Shown here piece after piece: positions 34,087 through 41,972 of a stretch of 64,000 bases of DNA. The DNA lies in contig CAVRIV010000008.1 in assembly GCA_963721335.1 (NCBI GenBank), positions 1,402,366 to 1,466,365 of the forward strand, given 5' to 3'. Origin of the DNA: CAVXDY01 sp963721335. GTDB lineage: Bacteria; Actinomycetota; Thermoleophilia; Miltoncostaeales; Miltoncostaeaceae. A program made the position numbers and the translations under genes. The notes beneath the pieces were generated by a model. It was given only the letters and a program-made list of their open reading frames with translations, was not told the origin of the DNA and did not search any database. Each line of letters begins with the position of its first letter. Positions within the stretch are counted from its first letter, which is position 1.

Positions 34087-34807
34087 ATGACCGTTACCTG
34101 CGCCCTCTCGGCGATCGCCGCGTCCCTGCTGCTGGCGCCCGCCGGGGGCCAGGCGGCGCGGGCGGCCGCGGTCGCGCCGCTGCCAGGACACCGTCACCCT
34201 GCTCGGTGCTCAGACCGTTCGCGGCAAACCGTCGGCCGGCGGCAGGAAGGTGGCGCAGGTCAGCGCCAAGCGGCCGCTCACCGGCGCGCGCACCGTGCTG
34301 CCGATGCTCGCGCAGCTGCAGGACGACCAGGGACGCTTCTGGTTCAAGGTTCGGCTCCCGGGCCGCGCCCTCGGGGGCGCGACCCCGCCGCGGACCGGCT
34401 GGATCAGCGCGGCGAGGACCATGCGCTCCACCACGCCCTGGCACATCGTCGTCAGCGTCGGCTCGCGCACGGTGTCCGTCTACCGCGACGGGAAGAAGAT
34501 GCGCAGCTTCGCGGCGATCGTCGGCGCCCCCTCCACCCCCACCTCCCGCGGCGAGTACTTCGTCGAGGAGAACGTCGGGCTATCCGCCGGCCGGTCGGGA
34601 GCCCCGTTCGCCCTGGCCCTCAGCGCCCGCTCGGGCGTGTTCCAGGAGTTCGAGGGCGGCCCCGGCCAGATCGCGATCCACGGCATCAACAACATCGGCG
34701 GGACTCTGGGGACCGCCGTGTCCCACGGCTGCGTGCGCCTGTCCACCGCCGGCGTCAGCTGGCTCGCGTCGCGCATGAGATCGGGCACGCCGGTCACCAT
34801 CAGGTGA
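34087..34807 (+). CDS. Exported L,D-transpeptidase, frameshifted
   Basis: L,D-transpeptidases form 3-3 crosslinks in peptidoglycan. The product of about 240 residues has a signal peptide ending near GGQAARA. An SH3-like or linker region is broken by a one-base shift near 34182 (restored: QDTVTLLGAQTVRGKPSAGG). The YkuD domain follows: HIVVSVGSRTVSVYRDGK, IVGAPSTPTSRGEYFVEE, then IAIHGINNIGGTLGTAVSHGCVRLS, with the catalytic Cys in SHGCVR and the upstream His. All YkuD catalytic residues are present, so it is likely active if the shift is a sequence error. Confidence 0.88.
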
Positions 34808-34819
34808 GGGCGCGTCGGC

Positions 34820-34848
34820 GCGCCGCCGGGCTGCTCGCCCGGCGGCGC
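34820..34848. terminator. Bidirectional hairpin terminator
   Basis: GCGCCGCCGGGC (34820-34831) pairs perfectly with GCCCGGCGGCGC (34837-34848) around a 5-base loop. It sits between the convergent L,D-transpeptidase and the gene ending at 34861, so it can serve both. Confidence 0.7.
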
Positions 34849-34860
34849 GGCCGATGACGC

Positions 34861-35229
34861 TCAGACCAGGCCGAGCCCCTTCATCTCGTCGAGCAGGGCC
34901 ACGGTGACCATCTCCTGGGCCACCTTCTCGCTCTTGGCCTTGACCCTGACCGTCACGCCGATCACGCACTTGCGCACGGTGGCGCCCACGGCCGGCCCGA
35001 ACAGGTCCGACCGCGCGTCCATGGCGTGGAGCAGCTCGACCATGTGATCGTCGTCGCCCCACTCCGCCCGGGCCTCGACGGTGATCGTGTGCTCGGGGAG
35101 CCCGACCGACTCCGTGCGCTCCTCGGCCGCGGCGATCTCCTCGCGCGCCGACTGCATCCGCTCGGCGAACCGGGCGCGCCGCTCGGGCTCGCCCATCGTC
35201 TTGACGCCCTTCCACACGGGCGCGGTCAT
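34861..35229 (-). CDS. Hypothetical protein coupled to the HicB-like gene
   Basis: The 122-residue product has a charged N-terminal helix (REEIAAAEERTESVG) and a C-terminal alpha/beta region, TITVEARAEWGDD, ATVRKCVIGVTVRVKAKSEKVAQEM, that could be a small ferredoxin-like fold. No family recognised. ATG 35227-35229 overlaps the stop of the HicB-like gene by 4 bases, so it is translated with it. Coupling to a HicB-like HTH protein raises the possibility of a toxin-antitoxin-type pair. It lacks the dsRNA-binding GS-H pattern of HicA. Confidence 0.55.
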   Translation of the reverse strand: MTAPVWKGVKTMGEPERRARFAERMQSAREEIAAAEERTESVGLPEHTITVEARAEWGDDDHMVELLHAMDARSDLFGPAVGATVRKCVIGVTVRVKAKSEKVAQEMVTVALLDEMKGLGLV

Positions 35230-35657
35230 GCGCGTGCCGATCCCGTGTGCGGCACGGAGACCGCGGGCCCGCCGCGAGCCAGGAGCTTCGCGGCCTGCTG
35301 GTGCGAGACGCCGATGAGGCGCCCGATGTCCCGGACCGTCATCCCCTGGCCGGCGAACGTCTGAACGGCCGCGATGGTCGTCGCGCGCGCCTCCTCCTGC
35401 GCGAGCTCGGCCCGTTCGCGAGCGAGGCGGGCGACGTGGAGGAGCTCGCCCGACGGCCCCTCGAGCTCGGGCTCGACCGCCACGCCGACGCTCTCGGCAG
35501 GGACGTCGAGCAGCAGGGCGATCGCCTCGCGGGCGGCGCCCTCGGCCTGGTCCAGCCGTCGCGCCCGGGAGGACGCCCCCGGAACCTCGGGCGCCTCGAG
35601 CACCCACCAGTCACCCGTACGCGTGGCGATGATCCTGTAGATCGTGCGCTGCGTCAT
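35226..35657 (-). CDS. HicB-like protein with C-terminal HTH
   Basis: The 143-residue product starts with a HicB-type partial RNase H fold: TIYRIIATRTGDWWVLEAPEVPGASSRA and AREAIALLLDVPAESV. It ends with a helix-turn-helix, GMTVRDIGRLIGVSHQQAAKLL (about 105-128). HicB proteins are antitoxins that bind DNA and neutralise the RNase HicA. No HicA follows. The coupled gene at 34861 is unrelated in sequence. It could be a solitary regulator. The AT-richer stretch upstream (35760-35800) has a small inverted repeat that may be its operator. Confidence 0.7.
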   Translation of the reverse strand: MTQRTIYRIIATRTGDWWVLEAPEVPGASSRARRLDQAEGAAREAIALLLDVPAESVGVAVEPELEGPSGELLHVARLARERAELAQEEARATTIAAVQTFAGQGMTVRDIGRLIGVSHQQAAKLLARGGPAVSVPHTGSARA

Positions 35658-36003
35658 TCCATCGACCCCTCGATAGCCGCGCGGATGAACCCCGGCGCGG
35701 TGCGCTTCGTCGATCTCCCGGCGGCGTGACCACCGTGGGCAACCTCAGACCGGCGCGCTCCCGACAGTCTAGTCTACTAAAGGCGACTAAAACAAGTCAG
35801 CCGATGGCGACGGGTGGGCAGTCCGGACCTCTGACCGGCTCCCCGCGCGACGGTGAGCGCCGACGAGACACCGCCCGTGCCCAGGCGGGGGCTCGTGGAC
35901 TCCCCCGACGCCCAGCGCGCGGGAAGCCGGTCTCCCCACACATCGGCATGTTGGGCCGCAGGGCCGACCCCTGGCGAGGATCTCGGGGTGCGGGCCTGCG
36001 CGG
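35658..36003. other. 346-base gap without a gene
   Basis: No frame here has coding character. Within it, TAGTC (35770-35774) and GACTA (35785-35789) form a short inverted repeat in an AT-richer patch (35763-35797) that also holds TTGTTT and TAGACT-like hexamers on the minus strand, a likely promoter-operator for the HicB-like gene. The remainder up to the TetR gene end shows nothing I can name. Confidence 0.5.
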
Positions 36004-36594
36004 TCAGGCGTGGAGGAGCCGGGACAGGTGCGCCTCGAGCGCGGCCCGCGCATCGTCCAGGCCGAGCGCCGACGGCGCGCAGAGCGCGTGCCAGGCGAGC
36101 CCGTCCGCGAGCGCGACGGCCTGGACGGCGTCGCGCCGTGGATCGAGGGCCGGGGACGCCTCGCCGCGCTCGGCGGCGAGGCTGAGCCCGTCGGCGACCG
36201 CGTCCACGAGCGCCCGGTAGCCGTGGGCGTACAGCTCGGCGAGCCGGGGGCTGTTCACGGATCGCGCGGTGAACGCCAGCGCGACGCGGAGCTCGGCCTC
36301 GCGCCGGTCGTCCAGGGGCAGGAGCTGGTACAGCAGGCCGCGGACGTAGGCGGCCGGCTGGTCCGTGGGGTCGGGGAGCTCGCGGACGCGTGCGACGACC
36401 TGATCGATCGCGCGCCGGTAGGCGGCCAGCAGCAGGTCGTCCTTGGTGGCGAAGTGGTACTGGACCGTGCCGATCGAGACGCCGGCCCGGCGCGCGACGC
36501 TGCGGATGCTGACCGCCTCGAGGCCCCCCTCGACGACCACGCGTATGAGCGCGTCGGTGAGGTCGTCGGCGGACGTGGTGGGGGGGCGGGGCAT
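36004..36594 (-). CDS. TetR-family transcriptional regulator
   Basis: The 196-residue product has the TetR HTH at residues about 10-55: LTDALIRVVVEGGLEAVSIRSVARRAGVSIGTVQYHFATKDDLLLAAY. An all-helical ligand domain follows (residues 60-196). The pattern VxxGLEAVSIRSVA and YHFATKDDL is diagnostic. The start is ATG 36592-36594. An in-frame ATG at 36610-36612 lies inside the palindrome described next and is less likely. It is divergent from a small membrane-protein gene, with a perfect palindrome between them, so it probably represses itself and that gene. Ligand unknown. Confidence 0.9.
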   Translation of the reverse strand: MPRPPTTSADDLTDALIRVVVEGGLEAVSIRSVARRAGVSIGTVQYHFATKDDLLLAAYRRAIDQVVARVRELPDPTDQPAAYVRGLLYQLLPLDDRREAELRVALAFTARSVNSPRLAELYAHGYRALVDAVADGLSLAAERGEASPALDPRRDAVQAVALADGLAWHALCAPSALGLDDARAALEAHLSRLLHA

Positions 36595-36605
36595 TCTGGC
36601 GTGTG

Positions 36606-36627
36606 TTACCATACGATCGTATGGTAA
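36606..36627. promoter_or_regulatory. Perfect 22-bp palindrome, probable TetR operator
   Basis: TTACCATACGA (36606-36616) is followed at once by its exact reverse complement TCGTATGGTAA (36617-36627). It lies between the divergent TetR gene and the gene at 36658, is AT-rich against its surroundings, and has the length of a TetR-dimer site. Confidence 0.85.
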
Positions 36628-36657
36628 TCGGGTCAACTGAAACGGAGGTCGATCCCC

Positions 36658-36867
36658 ATGGCACACGTCTCCAACGCCCCTCACCGTGCTCCGGCGAGAT
36701 GGGCCCCGTGGTGGGCATACGCGGTTCCGTTCGCGGTGCTCAACCTGCTCCGGCAGGTCCTCGTACCCCCGGCTGAGGTCGGCGACGCGGTCAGCGTCGC
36801 CCTGTTCGCCGCCACGGCGGTGACGGTCGCCCTTGTCGTCACCACGCTCCACCGGTGGCTGCGGTGA
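36658..36867 (+). CDS. Small membrane protein under TetR control
   Basis: The 69-residue product has two predicted transmembrane helices, WWAYAVPFAVLNLLRQVLVP (about 19-38) and DAVSVALFAATAVTVALVVTTL (about 43-64), with basic ends. RBS GGAGG lies eight bases before ATG 36658. It starts 30 bases from the palindromic operator and is divergent from the TetR gene, so it is the obvious target. Two-helix proteins of this size can be toxin exporters of the SMR type only at about 105 residues, so that family does not fit. Function unknown. Confidence 0.7.
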   Translation: MAHVSNAPHRAPARWAPWWAYAVPFAVLNLLRQVLVPPAEVGDAVSVALFAATAVTVALVVTTLHRWLR

Positions 36868-36930
36868 GTCGCAGCCGACGGTCCCCAGACGCACCGAGGG
36901 CGCCGCGACCCTCGGTGTGGTCAGGGCGGA

Positions 36931-37006
36931 AACCTAGGGTGGGGCGGGCGCGAGAGTAGGGCACCGCCCCGATGCCCCGCGGGCCGCGGCGCACGAGGCT
37001 GGCCGC
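36931..37006 (+). promoter_or_regulatory. Conserved leader element, copy A
   Basis: This 76-base sequence ends directly at ATG 37007 and matches the region before ATG 43271 (43195-43270) without gaps. Over 79 bases including the ATG I count 67 identities. It begins AAC-TAGGGT, where TAGGGT (36935-36940) may be a -10. It contains GGGGCGG (36941-36947) and CCGCCCC (36964-36970) that can pair around AGTAGGGCA. In copy B the left arm is shifted by one base yet pairing is kept, which suggests a conserved RNA hairpin. The shared block GTAGGGCACCGCCCCGATGC is identical in both. Confidence 0.6.
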
Positions 37007-37795
37007 ATGTTCCGTCGCCTGCTTCCTCACCTGCGGTCCGTTCGGCTCCCGACGTCGCCCAGCTGGGCCCGCGAGGGGCTGATCTTCGCCGCGGCCTACC
37101 TCGTCTACCAGCTCTGCCGGACCGTCGCCACGGGCGCCGAGCCGCTGGCGGTCGCCAACGCGCACCGCGTCCTCGGCGCGGAGGCCTTTCTCGGCATCGA
37201 CGTCGAGGCCGGCGCACAGGGCGCGTTCGACGGCACGATCTGGATGACGGCGCTGAGCTGGGTCTACCTGCTGGCCCAGCCGCTCGTGATCCCCCTGGTG
37301 GTCGTCTGGGTCTACCGGCGCTCCTGGGCGGTGTACCGCGTCCTTCGCACCACCCTCATCGGCGGCTGGATGGTGGCCCTGCCCATCTACGCCCTCTTCC
37401 CCACCGCTCCGCCGCGTCTCGCCGGCCTCGGCATGGGCGACTCGGTGAGCGCCGAGAGCGGCATCGCCCTCGAGTCCGACTTCACGACGCTCTTCTACAA
37501 CCCCTTCGCGGCCGTCCCGAGCCTGCACTGCGGCTTCGCCTTCGCGTGCGGCCTGGCCGTCGCCGCCGCCTCGAGCCGGCGCTCGCTGCGCCTCGTGGGC
37601 CTGGCCTGGGGCCCGCTCGTCTCCCTCTCCACGGTCGTGACGGCGAACCACTTCGTCATCGACCTGGCCGCCGGGATGGCGGTCACCGGGGCGGGCCTCG
37701 GCATCGCCCTCGTCCTCGTGCGCTACCCGGCGCTGATCCCCGGCCGGAGAAGCGCGGAGTTCCTGCCCTCGCGCACCGCCATTGGAGGTCACTGA
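37007..37795 (+). CDS. PAP2-family (Aur1/inositolphosphotransferase-like) membrane protein
   Basis: The 262-residue product has about six transmembrane helices. The split phosphatase motif of PAP2 enzymes is present: PSLHCGF (about 170-176) with the first His, and TANHFVIDLAAG (about 210-221) with the second His and Asp. This variant matches PAP2_3 proteins related to yeast Aur1, which transfer phospho-alcohol head groups or hydrolyse lipid phosphates. A PTAPPRLAG loop before the motif is also typical. It heads a possible operon with a zinc-ribbon protein and an RsbW-like ATPase and lies behind conserved leader copy A. Confidence 0.88.
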   Translation: MFRRLLPHLRSVRLPTSPSWAREGLIFAAAYLVYQLCRTVATGAEPLAVANAHRVLGAEAFLGIDVEAGAQGAFDGTIWMTALSWVYLLAQPLVIPLVVVWVYRRSWAVYRVLRTTLIGGWMVALPIYALFPTAPPRLAGLGMGDSVSAESGIALESDFTTLFYNPFAAVPSLHCGFAFACGLAVAAASSRRSLRLVGLAWGPLVSLSTVVTANHFVIDLAAGMAVTGAGLGIALVLVRYPALIPGRRSAEFLPSRTAIGGH

Positions 37796-37796
37796 G

Positions 37797-37985
37797 ATGT
37801 CCGACAGTCCGCACACCCTCCTGACCGCCATTCCCGAGGCCCCGGCGCTTCACTGGACCGCCTGCGCCATGTGCTGGGGTCAGCGGCGCATCTGGGAGTC
37901 CGTCGAGGCCGCGAACGGCGAAGGGGACGTCCTCGTCGCCACGTCCTGTCCGGGGTGCCTCGGGATCGGCGAGGTGCTGCGATGA
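37797..37985 (+). CDS. Small zinc-ribbon protein, paralogue of 24492
   Basis: The 62-residue product has CAMCWG (about 23-28) and CPGCLGIG (about 51-58), a two-knuckle DnaJ-like zinc ribbon. Between them EAANGEGD matches the paralogue at 24492-24734, which shares CAMCWG and AANGEG exactly. RBS GGAGG lies nine bases before ATG 37797. Its stop overlaps the ATPase start by 4 bases, so both are translated together. Coupling to an anti-sigma-like ATPase hints at a role in stress signalling, but no function is known. Confidence 0.75.
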   Translation: MSDSPHTLLTAIPEAPALHWTACAMCWGQRRIWESVEAANGEGDVLVATSCPGCLGIGEVLR

Positions 37986-38392
37986 CCTCGGCGAGCGCAC
38001 ACGTTCCGGCGGACCTCGCCGCCCTCGGCGCGGTGCGCTCGCACCTGGCCGAGGCGCTGGCGTGCGAGCGCTGGAGCGCCGACGCATCGAGCCGCGTCCT
38101 GATCGCCTCGACCGAGGCCCTGGCGAACGCGCTCGAGCACGGCTCGGCCCCCGGGGCCGGCGTCGACGTGACCTTCACCGTCACGGACGAGACCGCGTGG
38201 GTGCGGGTGCTCGACTCGGGATGCCCGGGCCGCGAGGCGCCGCTCGACGACCCGCTCGCGCCTCCGGTGACGAGCACGGGGGGCCGCGGGCGCCTGCTGA
38301 TGCGGGCGCTCGCCGACCAGATGCGGGTCAGCCGTCACGGGCAGGGCACCGAGGTTCAGCTCGGCTTCGGGCGCGACGCCGTACCCTGCTGA
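37982..38392 (+). CDS. RsbW/SpoIIAB-like HATPase (anti-sigma-type) protein
   Basis: The 136-residue product is a single GHKL ATPase domain of the serine-kinase anti-sigma group: N box STEALANALEHGSAPG (about 40-55), G1-like VLDSGCPGREAPLDDPLAP (about 78-96) and STGGRGRLLMRALADQMRV (about 99-117). Such proteins hold sigma factors and phosphorylate an anti-anti-sigma partner. Neither partner gene is adjacent. ATG 37982 overlaps the zinc-ribbon stop. The conserved leader and GGGTAG-like sequence upstream of the operon would fit an alternative-sigma regulon, but that is speculative. Confidence 0.85.
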   Translation: MTSASAHVPADLAALGAVRSHLAEALACERWSADASSRVLIASTEALANALEHGSAPGAGVDVTFTVTDETAWVRVLDSGCPGREAPLDDPLAPPVTSTGGRGRLLMRALADQMRVSRHGQGTEVQLGFGRDAVPC

Positions 38393-38437
38393 TCCGCACG
38401 ATTGGCCACGAGGGCCGGGAAATGGGAGCCTGACGGC

Positions 38438-39220
38438 GTGACCTGGGCCGCCCCGTCGCCGTCGAACGCGTTGAGCCTCGGGCCGGAGTCGGTGGAGGCG
38501 CGGGGTGTGCGGGTTCACCTCCGCGGGGTCAAGGCCGTCGATGGCGTGGATCTCACGCTCCGCCGGGGAGAGATCCTCGGCGTCATCGGGCCGAACGGCG
38601 CCGGCAAGACGACGCTCGTCAACGTTCTCGCCGGCTTCCAGCGCGCGACGGCCGGGCGCATCGTGCTCAACGGCGAGGACATCACGACCTGGGAGCCGTC
38701 CGAGATCGCGCGCGCCGGTCTCGTCCGGACCTTTCAGGACGTCCGCCTCTTCTCACGTCTCACGGTCCTCGAGAACGTCGAGGCCGGCGCGGTCTCGAAC
38801 GGAGCGTCCGGGCGGCAGGCTCGCGGCCTCGGCCGGCAGCTCCTGGCTCGCCTGCGCCTCGAGCACGGCGCCGGCCTGACGGCCGCCGCGCTGCCTCACG
38901 GCGAGCGGCAGCGCCTCGCGGTCGCCCGCGCGCTCGCGGCTCGCCCCCACTTCGTCCTGCTCGACGAGCCCGCCGCCGGCCTCGACGAGGCCGAGTCGGA
39001 CGACCTCGTCGCCGCGCTCGCGGCCATCAGGGACGCCTTCGAGGTCGGCCTGCTCGTGATCGAGCACGACATGCGCCTCATCATGCGGCTCGCCGAGCAG
39101 ATCCAGGTGCTCGACTACGGCAAGACGATCGCGTTGGGCACGCCGGCGCAGATCCGGAGTGATCCGGCGGTGCGAGAGGCATATCTCGGGAGTGGGGGAC
39201 CGGACGCTCAGCGTCCGTGA
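38438..39220 (+). CDS. livG: Branched-chain amino acid ABC transporter ATPase, LivG type
   Basis: The 260-residue ATPase has Walker A GPNGAGKTT, Q-loop TFQDVRLFSRLTVLENV, a weak signature region LPHGERQRLAVARAL, Walker B FVLLDEPAAGLDEAES and switch His in VIEHDMRLIM. The LivG hallmark GLVRTFQ is present. The signature reads LPHGERQ, where LSxGxxQ is usual. I chose GTG 38438, 19 codons before the conserved VEARGVRVHL. It is the first of five genes (LivG, LivF, fused LivHM, LivK) forming one complete importer. The substrate may be an amino acid, urea or amide. Confidence 0.9.
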   Translation: MTWAAPSPSNALSLGPESVEARGVRVHLRGVKAVDGVDLTLRRGEILGVIGPNGAGKTTLVNVLAGFQRATAGRIVLNGEDITTWEPSEIARAGLVRTFQDVRLFSRLTVLENVEAGAVSNGASGRQARGLGRQLLARLRLEHGAGLTAAALPHGERQRLAVARALAARPHFVLLDEPAAGLDEAESDDLVAALAAIRDAFEVGLLVIEHDMRLIMRLAEQIQVLDYGKTIALGTPAQIRSDPAVREAYLGSGGPDAQRP

Positions 39221-39909
39221 CCTGACGGTCCGGTACGGCCGGACGCCCGCGGTTCGCGAGCTCAGCCTCGAGGTCGGGGAAGGCGAGATCGTCGGCCTCG
39301 TCGGTCCGAACGGCGCGGGCAAGTCGACGCACGCTCGCGGCGATCGTCGGGCTCGTGCCGGCTGCCGCGGGCACCGTCACGTATCTCGGTGAGTCGCTCG
39401 TCGGCCTGGAGACGGAGGCGATCGCCAGGCGCGGCATCTCACTCGTGCTCGAGGGGCGGCACATCTTCACGACGCTGACCGTGGCCGAGAACCTGGCCCT
39501 CGGCAGGACGGCGAATCGCGACCGGGCACGGACCGACGCCGCCCTGGCACGGGTGCTCGACCGTTTCCCGGTGCTCCGGAAGACCTACCGGCTGCCGGCG
39601 GGAACGCTGTCCGGTGGCGAGCAGCAGCAGCTCGCGATCGGCCGCGCGCTGGTCGCCGAGCCTCGCCTTCTGCTGCTCGACGAGCCCTCGCTCGGGCTTT
39701 CGCCCCTCCTCGTCGACCAGGTGTTCGAGATCGTCGCCGAGGTGAGGCGGGACGGCGGCACCGTTCTGCTCGTCGAGCAGGACGTGAGACGAACGGTCGC
39801 GCTCGCGGACCGGACCTACGTCGTCCGCCTGGGCCGAGTGGTCCTCTCCGGCCGGCGGGACGAGCTCGCCGGGTTGAGCGGGCTGGACGCCGCCTACCTG
39901 GGCTTCTGA
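39192..39909 (+). CDS. livF: Branched-chain amino acid ABC transporter ATPase, LivF type, frameshifted
   Basis: The second ATPase of the Liv-type importer, about 238 residues. It has LSVRDLTVRYGRTPAVRELS, Walker A GPNGAGKST, then LEGRHIFTTLTVAENL with the LivF-specific Q-loop, signature LSGGEQQQLAIGRAL, Walker B LLLLDEPSLGLSP and LVEQDVRRTVALADR. A one-base shift near 39331, directly after Walker A, is the only defect. Correction gives LAAIVGLVPAAAGTV. GTG 39192 overlaps the LivG gene by 29 bases. Probably a sequence error because the rest is intact. Confidence 0.87.
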
Positions 39910-39933
39910 GCGGCGGATGGGCCGCTCGCCGAC

Positions 39934-41958
39934 GTGACGACCGATCTCGTCATCCAGCACGCGGTCGATGCGCTGTCGCTGGGAAGCCTCTACGCCCTGT
40001 TCGCCCTCGGCATCGCGGTGATCTTCGGCATCATGCGGCTGATCAACTTCGCCCACGGCGAGCTGATCACGGCCGGCGCGTACGCCCTGGTGCTCCTCTC
40101 GCTGCCGGTGGCGGCTCTGATCCCGGTCACGCTGGTGATCGTGGTCGCGCTCGCCCTCGTGATGGAGCGGGTGGCCTTCCGCCCCGTCAGGGACGCCGGT
40201 GCCGCCACGCTGTTGATCACGTCGTTCGCGCTGAGCTTCCTCCTCCAGAGCATCGCGGGGCTCGCCTGGGGGTCGCTTCCGCGGACGACCGACTTCGCGT
40301 CCGGTCTCAGCAGCTCGTTCGAGCTCGGCGAGGTCACGGTCCAGAAGCTCGACCTCGTCATCATCGGCGTGACGCTGTCGCTTCTCGTCTCGGTCACCCT
40401 CTTCTTCCAGAGGACGACGCTCGGCACCCAGATGCGGGCCGCGGCCGAGGATCTCCCCATGGCACGGGCCCTCGGGATCCGAGCCAACATGGTCGTCGCC
40501 GCGGCCTTCGCGCTCTCCGGATCGCTCGCCGCGGCCGCGGCGATCCTGCTCACGGCTCAGACCGGGAGCGTGTCGCCGACCATCGGCCTCAGCATCGTCC
40601 TGTTCGCGTTCATCGCCACCATCGTCGGCGGGATGGGCAGCCTGCCCGGCGCGGTGCTCGGCGGCTTCCTGATCGGTGCCCTGACGGTCGCCCTGCAGGC
40701 ATCGCTCCCGCTCGATCTCCGGCCGTATCGCGACGCGTTCGTCTTCGCCGCCGTGCTCGCCGTCCTCGTGGTCCGGCCGCAGGGGCTCCTTCCCTCGCGC
40801 TCCGGGCTCGCGCGAGAGCAGCCGCGGCGAGCAGGCCTGCGGGATGTGCTCCGGCACCTCCGCCGGCGGCCCGCGCGTCGATCGCCCGTCGCCTGGGACG
40901 GCCTCGAGTCAGGCCGGCGCGCGTTGGGGGCGTTTCTCGCAGAAAGCGTCTGGCCGCTCGTCGCGCTCATGGCGCTGGCCGGCGCCGTCGCGCTCGTCAC
41001 ATTCGCCCTCGGCCCGGGCTCACTCGACCGGATCGTCCTCGGAGCGGTGATCAACCTGATCGTCGTCGTCGGCCTGTACACCTTCGCCGGCATCTCCGGC
41101 GTCTTCTCGTTCGGCCACGCGGCGTTCATGGCGATCGGCGCCTACGCGGGCGCGATCCTCGTCATCCCGCCCGAGACGAAGAGGTTCGTCCTCCCGGAGC
41201 TCCCGGGCTTCCTCGCGGACGTGCACCTCGACCCCTTCCCGGCGACGATCGCTGCCGGCGGGTTGGCCGCCGCGGTGGCGCTCGTGCTCTCCGTTCCGCT
41301 CGCTCGTCTCTCCGGGCTCACGGCGGGACTGGCGACCTTCGCCATCCTCGGCATCGTGAACATCGTGGCGCGGAACTGGGAGCAGGTCACGCACGGCACG
41401 GCGGGCGTGTCCGGGATACCGACGACGACGACGATCTGGGGGGCGCTGGGCTGGGCCCTGGCCGCGATGGCCGCGGCGTGGGCGTTTCAGAGGTCGCGGA
41501 TCGGCCTGCGGCTGCGGGCCTCGCGGGAGGAGGAGGCGGCGGCGCGCTCCATCGGCGTGGCGGTCGGCCGCGAGCGCGCGATGGCGTTCGTGCTGTCCGC
41601 GTTCTTCGTCGGGGTCGCGGGGGCGCTGTTCGGGATGTTCATCGGCTCGTTCAATCCCGATGCCTTCTTCCTCAACATCACCTTCCTGATGGTGGCGATG
41701 CTGATCGTCGGGGGCATGAGGAGCCTGGCGGGCGCGGTGATCGGAACGATCGTCATCTCCGCCGTCTCGGAGATCCTCCGACGCATCGAGGGCGGGCTCG
41801 ATCTCGGCTTCGCCGAGATCTCGGCGAAGCCGGGCCTCGGCGACGTCGGCCTCGCGCTCGTCATGCTCGCGATCCTCCTCTTCCGGCCGGAGGGCCTGAC
41901 GGGCGGTCGCGAGATCGCCTGGCCGCATCGGGCCCCGACCGGCCCCTCCCCGAGATGA
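39934..41958 (+). CDS. Fused LivH-LivM permease
   Basis: Both permeases of a Liv-type importer are joined in one 674-residue protein. The LivH half (about 1-290) has LGSLYALFALGIAVIFGIMRLINFAHGE and the EAA-like loop MRAAAEDLPMARALGIR. A basic linker (about 295-330) follows. The LivM half (about 340-660) has GVFSFGHAAFMAIGAYAG, GLRLRASREEEAAARSIGV and LFGMFIGSFNPDAFFL. About 16-18 transmembrane helices in total. Separate livH and livM genes are the rule, though fusions occur. GTG 39934 follows LivF by 24 bases. Confidence 0.92.
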   Translation: MTTDLVIQHAVDALSLGSLYALFALGIAVIFGIMRLINFAHGELITAGAYALVLLSLPVAALIPVTLVIVVALALVMERVAFRPVRDAGAATLLITSFALSFLLQSIAGLAWGSLPRTTDFASGLSSSFELGEVTVQKLDLVIIGVTLSLLVSVTLFFQRTTLGTQMRAAAEDLPMARALGIRANMVVAAAFALSGSLAAAAAILLTAQTGSVSPTIGLSIVLFAFIATIVGGMGSLPGAVLGGFLIGALTVALQASLPLDLRPYRDAFVFAAVLAVLVVRPQGLLPSRSGLAREQPRRAGLRDVLRHLRRRPARRSPVAWDGLESGRRALGAFLAESVWPLVALMALAGAVALVTFALGPGSLDRIVLGAVINLIVVVGLYTFAGISGVFSFGHAAFMAIGAYAGAILVIPPETKRFVLPELPGFLADVHLDPFPATIAAGGLAAAVALVLSVPLARLSGLTAGLATFAILGIVNIVARNWEQVTHGTAGVSGIPTTTTIWGALGWALAAMAAAWAFQRSRIGLRLRASREEEAAARSIGVAVGRERAMAFVLSAFFVGVAGALFGMFIGSFNPDAFFLNITFLMVAMLIVGGMRSLAGAVIGTIVISAVSEILRRIEGGLDLGFAEISAKPGLGDVGLALVMLAILLFRPEGLTGGREIAWPHRAPTGPSPR

Positions 41959-41972
41959 ACTAGTGTCGGCCG

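Noticed and set aside
35726..36220. A 164-residue plus-strand frame over the gap and the TetR gene end.
   Set aside because: Most of it is antisense to the TetR gene and the rest has no coding character.
10395..39331. Programmed frameshifting or selenocysteine recoding as an explanation for broken genes.
   Set aside because: The breaks lack slippery heptamers or a common motif, none coincides with an in-frame UGA plus hairpin in a known selenoprotein family, and they hit unrelated genes.
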